Of a stretch of DNA of 19,184 nucleotides, positions 12,642-19,184 are shown piece after piece (positions within the stretch are counted from its first letter, which is position 1; every line of letters begins with the position of its first letter). Source of the DNA: Defluviitaleaceae bacterium (GTDB lineage: Bacteria > Bacillota > Clostridia > Lachnospirales > WRAA01); assembly GCA_009780445.1 (NCBI GenBank), contig WRAA01000010.1:1-19184 (forward strand), in the 5' to 3' direction. Below the pieces are notes generated by a model. It did no database searches. It was not told the DNA's origin and saw only the letters and a list, made by a program, of their open reading frames with translations. The position numbers and the translations under genes were made by a program.

Positions 12642-13235
12642 ATGTCGATGGACGAATATGTAATGGTGGTGGAGGCGCGGCCGCTTATGGACAAGTTTGG
12701 GATATACCGCGGCCTGGACGCGCTTGGCGGCGAAGTTGCGGACTACATACTGGCAACTCACAGCTTCATGCCGCGGCGGCTTGCCGAAGCCGACCCCGCG
12801 TACAAGCAGATAATCCCCTACGTGACGGTGCGCTGTGAGGGTCTGTGGCTGGTGTTTCGGCGCAAGGCCGCGCAGACAGAGCAAAGACTGCACAACAAGC
12901 ACTCGCTGGGGCTGGGCGGGCATATAACGCGGGAGGCGGACACCGCGCCGAACCCGATCCTAGCCGGTCTGCACAGGGAGCTGGCGGAAGAAATCACGCT
13001 GGAACACGGCGAACCGCGATACCTGGGCGTGCTGAACGACGACACAAACGACGTGGGGCGCGTGCATCTGGGCTTGCTCTACGAAGTGCGCGCAAAGTCC
13101 CGGAGCTTCGCCATGCCGGAGGCCGACAAGATGGACGCGCGGTGGATGGACGCCGGCGGGGTGAGAGCCTGTTTCGACACGATGGAAACATGGTCGCAGT
13201 TTGTTATCGAGCAGCTAGTCATAGACCTTGCCTAG
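12642..13235 (+). CDS. NUDIX hydrolase-like phosphoesterase
   Basis: This is a 197-aa NUDIX-fold protein of unknown substrate. The SLGLGGHIT segment (88-96) and the catalytic helix GLHRELAEEITL (109-120) give the REUxEE core of the Nudix box with its metal-binding glutamates. The first half of the box is non-canonical: an insertion lies between GGHI and the helix, and the usual Gly-x5-Glu spacing is absent. NUDIX enzymes cleave nucleoside diphosphates linked to another group; which one is not visible here. The ATG at 12642 has AGAGGA at 12628-12633. The gene is divergent from fhs, with which it shares a bidirectional promoter, and its last 21 nt overlap the end of rarA on the other strand. 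Confidence 0.85.
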   Translation: MSMDEYVMVVEARPLMDKFGIYRGLDALGGEVADYILATHSFMPRRLAEADPAYKQIIPYVTVRCEGLWLVFRRKAAQTEQRLHNKHSLGLGGHITREADTAPNPILAGLHRELAEEITLEHGEPRYLGVLNDDTNDVGRVHLGLLYEVRAKSRSFAMPEADKMDARWMDAGGVRACFDTMETWSQFVIEQLVIDLA

Positions 13236-14525
13236 CTTGGTGAGAGATTCCTTGATACGCTTCTCGATGCCGTTGTTCGTCGGGCGGTAGTAGAGCTTGC
13301 CGGCAAGCTCCTTCGGAAGGTACAACGCCGGCACATAACCGCCCGGGTGGTCGTGGGGATAGTCGTATGCCGTGCTGCCCAAACTCGTGCGGGGGTCGCG
13401 CAGGTTGGACGGGATCGCGGAGATGCGGGTGCCGCGCACGTCCTCCATGGCCGCGTCCACTGCGAGGTAGGCGGCGTTGCTCTTGGGTGCGCAAGCCACG
13501 TAGATAGCGGCCTGCGAAAGCACTATGCGGCACTCCGGCATACCGATGTTGGCGACAGCCCGCGCCGCCGCGTCCGCCACAAGCAGGGCGTGGGGGTCGG
13601 CGTTGCCCACGTCCTCCGAAGCCGCAATGACGATGCGCCGCGCTATAAACTCGGGAGACTCCCCGGCGTAGAGCATTCGCGCAAGATAGTACACCGCCGC
13701 GTCCGGGTCGGAGCCGCGCATACTCTTGATGAAGGCGGATATCGTGTCGTAGTGGTTGTCTCCGTTGGTGTCGTAGCTGATGGCGCGGCGTTGTATGCAC
13801 TCCTGCGCCGTGCCCAGGTCGATGGTGATTACGCCGTCCGCGCCGGGCGCGGTTGTGGCGGCTGCAAGCTCGATGGCGTTCAGGGCGGCGCGGGCGTCTC
13901 CGTTTGCCATATCCGCCAGAAAGTCCAGCGCGTCGTCGTGTATGCACAGGTCCGGGATCCCCAGGCCTCTGTGCGTGTCATTCACCGCAGAGGTGATGAT
14001 CCTGCGGATGTCGGCCTTGCCCAGCGGCAGCAAACCGTAGACCAGTGAGCGCGACAGCAGAGCCTTGTTGACCTCGAAGTAGGGGTTCTCCGTTGTTGCG
14101 CCGATAAGGATCAGTGTGCCGTCCTCCACATGCGGAAGCAGCGCGTCCTGCTGTGCCTTGTTGAAGCGGTGGATCTCGTCTATGAACAGGATCGTGCGCT
14201 TGCCGGAGGAGCCAAGGCGGTGTTTCGCGTCGTCCACCGTGGCCTTGATGTCCTTCACGCCCGACGTGGTTGCGTTCAGCGTGACGAAGATGCTCCGGGT
14301 GCTTGCCGCGATCAGGCGCGCAAGGGTGGTCTTGCCGCTTCCCGGCGGGCCGTGGAACACCATGCTGGAGAGCCTGTCCGCCAAAATGGCGCGGCGCAGG
14401 AGCTTGCCTTCGCCCACGATATGCTCCTGCCCCACGAAGCCGTCCAGATCCTTGGGGCGCATACGCGCGGCAAGGGGGGCTTCCTTCTCCAGCCGTTGGC
14501 CGCGCTGATACTCAAATATGTCCAC
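13215..14525 (-). CDS. rarA: Replication-associated recombination protein A (RarA/MgsA) AAA+ ATPase
   Basis: RarA is an AAA+ clamp-loader-like ATPase that acts at stalled replication forks and single-stranded gaps. The 436-aa product shows Walker A GPPGSGKT (59-66), Walker B with DEIHRF (116-121), sensor 1 GATTENP (142-148), the sensor-2 region around NGDARAALN, and the C-terminal tetramerisation domain with RRIVIAASEDVGNADPHAL, SNAAYLA, and YDYPHDHPGGY. The start is GTG at 14525, with AGGAGG (14537-14532) 6 nt upstream, and gives the usual MDIF-type N-terminus. The 3' end overlaps the convergent NUDIX gene by 21 nt with no terminator between them. I could not identify a convincing promoter in 14526-14610. 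Confidence 0.96.
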   Translation of the reverse strand: MDIFEYQRGQRLEKEAPLAARMRPKDLDGFVGQEHIVGEGKLLRRAILADRLSSMVFHGPPGSGKTTLARLIAASTRSIFVTLNATTSGVKDIKATVDDAKHRLGSSGKRTILFIDEIHRFNKAQQDALLPHVEDGTLILIGATTENPYFEVNKALLSRSLVYGLLPLGKADIRRIITSAVNDTHRGLGIPDLCIHDDALDFLADMANGDARAALNAIELAAATTAPGADGVITIDLGTAQECIQRRAISYDTNGDNHYDTISAFIKSMRGSDPDAAVYYLARMLYAGESPEFIARRIVIAASEDVGNADPHALLVADAAARAVANIGMPECRIVLSQAAIYVACAPKSNAAYLAVDAAMEDVRGTRISAIPSNLRDPRTSLGSTAYDYPHDHPGGYVPALYLPKELAGKLYYRPTNNGIEKRIKESLTKLGKVYD

Positions 14526-14610
14526 CTGTGGCCTCCTGTCTGCGTTATAGCAAATTTGTGTATAAGGTGCCGTGCAAAATGTTATACTAACTAGTAGGAA
14601 TTGCCAGCTC

Positions 14611-14645
14611 TATGGCTGTTCCGTTTTTAAACCGGAACAGCCATA
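14611..14645. repeat. Perfect 13-bp inverted repeat between rarA and carD
   Basis: TATGGCTGTTCCG (14611-14623) and CGGAACAGCCATA (14633-14645) are perfect complements around a 9-nt A/T-rich loop that itself contains GTTT/AAAC. Neither side is followed by a T-tract, so it is not a classic terminator. It lies about 20 nt before the carD -35 box and upstream of the divergent rarA. It may be an operator, an RNA hairpin in the rarA leader, or a miniature-element remnant. The rest of 14526-14753 holds only the carD promoter and ribosome binding site. Confidence 0.85.
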
Positions 14646-14667
14646 CGAAATAATCTTGCAGACATGC

Positions 14668-14697
14668 TTTACAAACGCCGCGGATATGTGCTATAAT
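14668..14697 (+). promoter_or_regulatory. Promoter of carD
   Basis: TTTACA (14668-14673) and a perfect TATAAT (14692-14697) are separated by 18 nt. The predicted start is about 14704, and an AAAGGAGG ribosome binding site lies just ahead of the GTG start at 14754. Confidence 0.65.
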
Positions 14698-14753
14698 ACG
14701 ACAATGATATGATTGGCGCGGATTTGTAGTTTTTTTCGGAAAGGAGGCCAAGA

Positions 14754-15230
14754 GTGTTTAGTGTGGGAGATAAGGTCGTGTACCCGATGCACGGCGCGGG
14801 CATCATCGAAGAACTGGAACATCTGGAGATAGACGGCAGCAGCCAGATGTACTACGTGATGATGATACCCACGGGCAACCTAAAGATTCGGGTGGCCGCG
14901 CAAAAGGCCGAGGGTATCGGCATCAGGGAGATCTACAGCAAGGACGAAGTGCTGGATCGGGTGAGTTCCGTGCAGGGTGTGCCGTCGAACATGCCGGAGA
15001 ACTGGAACCAGCGTTACAAGGAGAATCTGGAGAAGATCAAGACAGGCAACCTGGACGAAGTTGCACTGGTGTTCCGCAACCTTCTGCACAGGGAGCGGGA
15101 GCGCGGGCTGTCCTCCGTGGAAAAGAAGATGCTGCAGACGGCCAAGCAGATAATCCTCTCCGAGATAGTGCTTTCGCAAAACCTGGAGAAGGCGCAGGCC
15201 GAACAGCTCCTGGTGAATATCGTGCAATAG
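14754..15230 (+). CDS. CarD/CdnL-family RNA polymerase-binding regulator
   Basis: This 158-aa protein opens with MFSVGDKVVYPMHGAGIIEEL, the signature of the CarD/CdnL/TRCF RNA polymerase-interacting domain (about residues 1-60), followed by a helical region containing LVFRNLLHRERERGLSSVEKKML, typical of the DNA-binding helical half. Members bind the RNA polymerase beta subunit and stabilise open complexes, notably at rRNA promoters. The start is GTG at 14754 with a near-perfect AAAGGAGG 6 nt upstream. It is monocistronic, with its own promoter (14668-14697) and terminator (15231-15267). The length fits stand-alone CarD-like proteins rather than the TRCF (Mfd) helicase. I leave the symbol empty because Bacillota naming varies. 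Confidence 0.92.
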   Translation: MFSVGDKVVYPMHGAGIIEELEHLEIDGSSQMYYVMMIPTGNLKIRVAAQKAEGIGIREIYSKDEVLDRVSSVQGVPSNMPENWNQRYKENLEKIKTGNLDEVALVFRNLLHRERERGLSSVEKKMLQTAKQIILSEIVLSQNLEKAQAEQLLVNIVQ

Positions 15231-15267
15231 ACAAAACCTCCGAAGTGATCGCGGAGGTTTTGTTTTG
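15231..15267. terminator. Bidirectional intrinsic terminator between carD and rpsT
   Basis: ACAAAACCTCCG (15231-15242) pairs with CGGAGGTTTTGT (15252-15263), a perfect 12-bp stem with a 9-nt loop. Reading rightward, TTTTGTTTTG follows the GC-rich part, ending carD immediately after its stop codon. Reading leftward, the A-run at 15232-15236 gives TTTTGT, ending rpsT. One element therefore serves both convergent genes. Confidence 0.9.
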
Positions 15268-15289
15268 CAGTTCGACACTAAACAGGATA

Positions 15290-15556
15290 TTACGCCGTTT
15301 TCTTGTTGAAGTATCTTGTAAGCCGGGACTTCTTGCGCGACGCGTTGTTCTTGTGGATAATGCCCTTTGTCTGAGCCTTATCTATTGCAGATATCGCTTC
15401 AAGCAACGCGGCCTTTGCGAGGTCTTTGTCGCCGGATTCAATCGCCACAACAAATTTCTTTATCGCCGTCTTTGTCTGCGACTTGATGATTCTGTTGCGC
15501 AGAGTCTTTTTAGCGATAACCTTGATGCGCTTTTTTGCGGACTTAATATTAGCCAA
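15290..15556 (-). CDS. rpsT: Small ribosomal subunit protein bS20
   Basis: The product is 88 aa, lysine-rich and helical, beginning MANIKSAKKRIKV, and contains the typical bS20 segments NRIIKSQTKTAIKKF, DKAQTKGIIHKNNASRKKSRL. bS20 is a primary 16S rRNA binder. The frame extends to a GTG at 15565, but that codon is part of the ribosome binding site GGGGAGGTG. The conserved N-terminus starts at the TTG at 15556 with 6-nt spacing, so initiation is probably at UUG. E. coli rpsT also uses UUG, where it matters for autoregulation. The gene has a strong promoter (15607-15635) and a shared terminator (15231-15267). Confidence 0.96.
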   Translation of the reverse strand: MANIKSAKKRIKVIAKKTLRNRIIKSQTKTAIKKFVVAIESGDKDLAKAALLEAISAIDKAQTKGIIHKNNASRKKSRLTRYFNKKTA

Positions 15557-15606
15557 GATTTGCACCTCCCCGATATAGTTTGTGCCAGTGTAGGTTCAAC
15601 GTAGGT

Positions 15607-15635
15607 ATTGTACCCCATGCCGGGCGCGAAGTCAA
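15607..15635 (-). promoter_or_regulatory. Promoter of rpsT
   Basis: On the minus strand TTGACT (15635-15630) and TACAAT (15612-15607) are separated by 17 nt. The predicted start is about 15600, giving a leader of about 44 nt before the UUG start. The close match to consensus suits a ribosomal protein gene. Confidence 0.75.
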
Positions 15636-15647
15636 CACAAAATTTGT

Positions 15648-15676
15648 TTGAATAGTTGCGAATGGTGTGCTATAAT
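15648..15676 (+). promoter_or_regulatory. Promoter of the SNF2 gene
   Basis: TTGAAT (15648-15653), a 17-nt spacer and a perfect TATAAT (15671-15676) face right. The predicted start is about 15683, roughly 50 nt before the ATG at 15732. Its -35 box lies 12 nt from the -35 box of the divergent rpsT promoter, so the two are back to back. Confidence 0.7.
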
Positions 15677-15731
15677 TAAGCGTTAGAGTTTGTTCAATAG
15701 TGTTATAGTATGCCTTGCAGAGGAATGGATT

Positions 15732-18700
15732 ATGAGCCACTTACTTAGGATCGGCCGGATACAGTCGCTTTCAACGGACGACAAGGTGTTTCGCCGCGGC
15801 CAACAATATTACAACGACGGGAACGTCGCGGACATGCGCATAGAAGAGCGGGACGAGGACGGCGGCAACGTTGTGTTTGCGAAGGTGGAGGGTTCGGCGG
15901 GGCGCGTATACAGCGTCAGCCTGATGTTCGGACGGCAGGGCATGTTGCAGAGTTACGGCTGCAACTGCGACGCGGCATCCATTTGGAAGGGCGCGTGCAA
16001 GCACGTGGTTGCGGCAATGCTGATGCTGCAAAACCGCAGCTCCGCGAAGATCGAGCAAGTTTACTCGGACCGCATAAAGACCGCGATCATCAACCACTTT
16101 AAGGCGAAGCTTGTCTCGAGCATAGATTCCGACTTTGCGCGGATACACGACAGCGGACATAAGAGGGCGAGCCTTGTGCCGACCATGCACGTGGAGAGCG
16201 GCAGGCACGGCGCGGAACGCTGCAGCCTAAGCTTCGGCGTGGGATACTCGCGCCTGTATGTCGTGCGCAATGTAAAGGCGCTTGTGATGCATGTCCGAAG
16301 CGGCGCGGAGGTGCGCTACGGCAAGGGCTTACAGTTCAAGCACGATCTGCACGCCTTCGACGAAGACTCCGCAAAGCTACTGGGCGCGCTAACAAGGTTC
16401 TACGACTCGATCAACGAGCTGGAGAAGATCAACAGATATGCGCACCGGCTGGTGGAACACGGGCCGGAGAACCGCTTTGTAATGCCGGCGTGGTTCGTGG
16501 ACGAGTTTTTCGGCATTTACGGAGAGAGCGGCTTCCATGTTTGTTTCCCGGGGCTTAGGGACGCGGAGTTTGTGGCCATGCCTATAGATGCGCAGGGAGT
16601 TATAGGCTTCGAGGTGACTGACACGGGCGAGGAGCTTTCGCTGAAACAGGTTGCGGACAAGTGCGCCGTGCTGGAAGGCGAACGCGCCGACTACGTTCTG
16701 ACGGGCAAGGGTTTCGCCAGGATGAGCAAGAGCGCGTCGGCGGACTTTACGTCCCTGCGCGGCAGCATGGTGAAGCTTCACACAAACAGCCTGTTGCTGC
16801 GCGACGCACAGGCGGATCACTTCCGCGCGTATGTGGTTCCGCAGCTTCGGCGTACCGGCCTTATTGTAAATGACGCGATGTCTTCGGGGGAGGAGCAAAC
16901 GGCGGCCTATGCCGTAACGCCCGGGGTGTGCCGCGCCAAGTTTTATCTGGACGCGCCGGGCAAGGGCGAGAGTATAACCTTCCGCGCAGAGTTTGAGGCG
17001 GCGGACGGCACGGTGACGAAGCTGCCAGGCGAGAACCCCCCGGCCACTTCGGCATCCTTGGCCGCGGAGGAATCTTCGATAGAAGGTTATGAACAGCTGT
17101 GGACACGGGCGTTTCTGCGCAACTACGGCTTTCTCGAAGATCCTTCGGCGGCGCACTACAGCCTGTACGCGGATGAACAGATGTTCAACTTTTATTTAAG
17201 CGGAGTGCAGACGGCCGCGGCGATGGGGGATGTCTACGCCACGGACGCGTTTCGCCGGCGGGAGATCCAACGCCCGTCGAAACCCGCGCCGCACGTGCGT
17301 ATCAACGGCGGCCTGCTGGAGATTGACCTGCAGCTTGAGGGCTACAGCATCAAGGAGCTGGCGGAGGCCGTGGCGTCATACAAGCTGGCCAAGAAGTATC
17401 ACAGACTGCGCAGCGGCCGCTTCATAGACCTTGGCGACGAAAATGTGGGCATGGCGGTGAAGCTGCTGGCCGGCGCGGACGTTTCGAAGAAGGACGCGGA
17501 GCGCGGCAAGGTCGTCGCGCCGCTGTACCGCGTGCTGGAGATGGACGAGGAGCTGGGCGGCGCGGATGTTGTGCGGGATGAAGCAATCGACACGCTTATC
17601 GCGGATATGCGCAGCTTCGGCAATGCCGACGCGGGCGCGGCCCTGCCGGTTCCGCCCTCTCTCGACACCACCATGCGCGAATATCAAAAGACCGGCCTGC
17701 GCTGGCTCAGCACCTTGGCGCGTTACGGCTTCGGCGGCATCTTGGCGGACGAAATGGGTCTGGGCAAGACCTTGCAGATGATATCCATGCTGCTTGCGCA
17801 TAAACGTGAACACGGAGGGATACGCGCCCTTGTAGTCGCGCCAACCTCCCTGATCTATAACTGGGAACACGAGATCCACAAGTTCGCGCCGGAGCTTTCG
17901 GCCGTGGTGATAGCGGGCACTCCGCAGCGGCGCAAGGAGCTGATCGCGGAACACGATAACAGCAACGTGATGATCACCACCTACGACACCCTAAAGCGCG
18001 ACATAGACACCTACGCATACACAAATTTTGACTATATAGTGGCCGACGAAGCGCAGTACATGAAGAACCCGGCCACGCAGAACTCCTCGGCCGTAAAGGC
18101 CGTGAACGGCAGGGTGCGCTTCGCCCTCACGGGTACGCCCATCGAGAACTCTGTGTCAGAGCTGTGGTCCATCTTCGACTTTGTAATGCCGGGCTTCCTG
18201 TACAGCCAGACGAAGTTCAACAAGGTCTATGCCGGCCCGATAACCAAGGACGCCGACGAATCCGCCGGGGCTCGGCTGCGCGGGCAGGTCGCCCCGTTTA
18301 TCCTGCGCCGCAGGAAGGCCGATGTTTTGTCGGAGCTTCCCGAAAAGGTGGAGACCGTGCAGTATTCCATCATGACGGAGCAGCAACGTCTGCTTTACAA
18401 CGCGAAGCTTCTCGAGGCGCAGGGCGTGTTCGAGAGCGCGGTAGCCGGAGGAAGCTTCGAGACAAGCAAGCTCGACATTCTGTCGCACATTACGCGCTTG
18501 CGTCAGATCTGTGCGCATCCGTCCCTGTTTATCGAGAACTACGGCGGCGGCAGCGGCAAGCTGTCGGACCTTATGGAGACCATACAGCAGACTATCGACA
18601 ACGGCCACCGCATCCTCCTGTTCTCCCAGTTTGCGTCCATGCTGAAGCTGATACGCGAAGCTCTCACGCGTGAGGGCATAAGCTTCTTCTATCTGGACGG

Positions 18701-19064
18701 CGCGACGGAGGCCACTCTGCGCAAGACCATGGCGGACAGGTTCAACGGCGGCGACAAGAGCATCTTCCTGATATCCCTGCGCGCGGGCGGTCTTGGGCTG
18801 AACCTGACGGGCGCGGATATCGTGCTGCACTACGACCAATGGTGGAACCCCGCCGTTATGAACCAGGCTTCGGACCGCGCACACCGCCTTGGCCAGACGC
18901 GCACCGTGCAGGTAATCAACCTCATCATGAAGGATTCCATCGAGGAAAAGATTCTCAAGCTGCAAGAGCGCAAGAAAGCCCTAACCGACATGGTGGTCAG
19001 CGAGGGCGCGAACTTCATAAACAAGCTTAGTATCGAGGATGTGCGGGAGTTATTCAAGGCTTAG
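15732..19064 (+). CDS. SWIM zinc-finger SNF2-family DNA-dependent ATPase
   Basis: This 1110-aa SWI2/SNF2 ATPase is of the bacterial HepA/RapA-like superfamily group that carries an N-terminal SWIM zinc finger. The finger is CxC-x9-CxH (Cys77, Cys79, Cys89, His91). A long middle region (about 100-640) resembles the bacterial SNF2-associated domain. The ATPase core has ILADEMGLGKT with Lys679, VADEAQ (Asp772-Glu773), LTGTPIENS, then the C-terminal helicase lobe with FSQFASML, SLRAGGLGLNLTGAD and DRAHRLGQ (1048-1055). Such proteins translocate on double-stranded DNA and may remodel RNA polymerase or other DNA-bound proteins; the partner is unknown. ATG 15732 is chosen over the upstream TTG 15690 because AGAGGA sits at 15719-15724. 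It is monocistronic in this window, and I saw no defence-system partner gene beside it. Confidence 0.93.
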   Translation: MSHLLRIGRIQSLSTDDKVFRRGQQYYNDGNVADMRIEERDEDGGNVVFAKVEGSAGRVYSVSLMFGRQGMLQSYGCNCDAASIWKGACKHVVAAMLMLQNRSSAKIEQVYSDRIKTAIINHFKAKLVSSIDSDFARIHDSGHKRASLVPTMHVESGRHGAERCSLSFGVGYSRLYVVRNVKALVMHVRSGAEVRYGKGLQFKHDLHAFDEDSAKLLGALTRFYDSINELEKINRYAHRLVEHGPENRFVMPAWFVDEFFGIYGESGFHVCFPGLRDAEFVAMPIDAQGVIGFEVTDTGEELSLKQVADKCAVLEGERADYVLTGKGFARMSKSASADFTSLRGSMVKLHTNSLLLRDAQADHFRAYVVPQLRRTGLIVNDAMSSGEEQTAAYAVTPGVCRAKFYLDAPGKGESITFRAEFEAADGTVTKLPGENPPATSASLAAEESSIEGYEQLWTRAFLRNYGFLEDPSAAHYSLYADEQMFNFYLSGVQTAAAMGDVYATDAFRRREIQRPSKPAPHVRINGGLLEIDLQLEGYSIKELAEAVASYKLAKKYHRLRSGRFIDLGDENVGMAVKLLAGADVSKKDAERGKVVAPLYRVLEMDEELGGADVVRDEAIDTLIADMRSFGNADAGAALPVPPSLDTTMREYQKTGLRWLSTLARYGFGGILADEMGLGKTLQMISMLLAHKREHGGIRALVVAPTSLIYNWEHEIHKFAPELSAVVIAGTPQRRKELIAEHDNSNVMITTYDTLKRDIDTYAYTNFDYIVADEAQYMKNPATQNSSAVKAVNGRVRFALTGTPIENSVSELWSIFDFVMPGFLYSQTKFNKVYAGPITKDADESAGARLRGQVAPFILRRRKADVLSELPEKVETVQYSIMTEQQRLLYNAKLLEAQGVFESAVAGGSFETSKLDILSHITRLRQICAHPSLFIENYGGGSGKLSDLMETIQQTIDNGHRILLFSQFASMLKLIREALTREGISFFYLDGATEATLRKTMADRFNGGDKSIFLISLRAGGLGLNLTGADIVLHYDQWWNPAVMNQASDRAHRLGQTRTVQVINLIMKDSIEEKILKLQERKKALTDMVVSEGANFINKLSIEDVRELFKA

Positions 19065-19184
19065 GGCGTGTTTGAAAACCCGCTTCTGGCGGATTTTTGA
19101 GCACAATTTTTCGTCGGGCTAGGAAGCGCCGACGCCGCGAACCCTTGTGGTTCGCAAGGAGAAGCTGACGACGCACGGCGGAAA
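19065..19184. other. Hairpin-rich non-coding stretch at the right edge
   Basis: No credible ORF is present. A short CCGC/GCGG stem (19080-19083 with 19089-19092) followed by ATTTTTG may be a weak terminator for the SNF2 gene. Further on, CGTCGG (19112-19117) pairs with CCGACG (19129-19134), and GCGAACC (19137-19143) pairs with GGTTCGC (19149-19155) around a CTTGT loop. The succession of hairpins after GGGCGTGTTTGAAAA, close behind the stop codon, looks like the edge of a repeat or miniature mobile element, but the window ends before this can be judged. Confidence 0.35.

Noticed and set aside
14611..14645. Inverted repeat as an intrinsic terminator
   Set aside because: No T-tract follows on either strand, and it lies upstream of both flanking genes rather than at a gene end.
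15245..15604. Plus-strand ORF over rpsT
   Set aside because: It is antisense to bS20, begins inside the bidirectional terminator and has no ribosome binding site.

Overview
The window looks like chromosomal DNA from a GC-rich member of the Bacillota, most likely an uncultured or gut-type Clostridia. The reasons are the infB-rbfA-nrnA-truB-ribF block, strong AGGAGG-type ribosome binding sites, TTGACA/TATAAT-type promoters, an fhs-fchA-folD one-carbon cluster, a meso-diaminopimelate dehydrogenase, a soluble PAS-type hybrid histidine kinase, a SWIM/SNF2 protein and a Bacillota-style type I toxin-antitoxin candidate. Species cannot be assigned from this sequence alone.

Layout. 1-6566 (+) is a tight translation/RNA operon: the 3' part of infB (its 5' end lies outside the window), rbfA, nrnA, truB, ribF and ddh. 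Genes overlap by 8, 8 and 25 nt, or are separated by 1-16 nt. The visible N-terminal extension of IF-2 is a 45-bp/15-aa tandem repeat. 6619-8898 (+) is a three-module PAS-like hybrid histidine kinase. 8899-9279 holds no conventional gene but contains a complete-looking type I toxin-antitoxin module: a 30-aa hydrophobic peptide on the minus strand and a convergent antisense RNA on the plus strand, each with its own promoter and terminator.

9280-12512 (-) is fhs-fchA-folD, in the order of the reactions formate to 10-formyl-THF to methenyl-THF to methylene-THF. FolD lacks two of the three residues used for cyclohydrolase catalysis, which fits the presence of a separate cyclohydrolase, FchA. A bidirectional promoter with overlapping -10 boxes separates fhs from a NUDIX hydrolase (12642-13235, +). 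That gene overlaps rarA (13215-14525, -) tail to tail. 14526-14753 holds a 13-bp inverted repeat and the carD promoter. carD (14754-15230, +) and rpsT (15290-15556, -, UUG start) share a bidirectional terminator. A 1110-aa SWIM/SNF2 ATPase (15732-19064, +) fills the right side, and the last 120 bases are a hairpin-rich non-coding stretch that may be the edge of a repeat element.

The most interesting element is the undocumented small-protein/antisense-RNA pair at about 8910-9242. Next are the FolD active-site substitutions next to FchA and the near-purely synonymous variation in the infB minisatellite. No tRNA, rRNA, CRISPR array, prophage or insertion-sequence transposase was seen.
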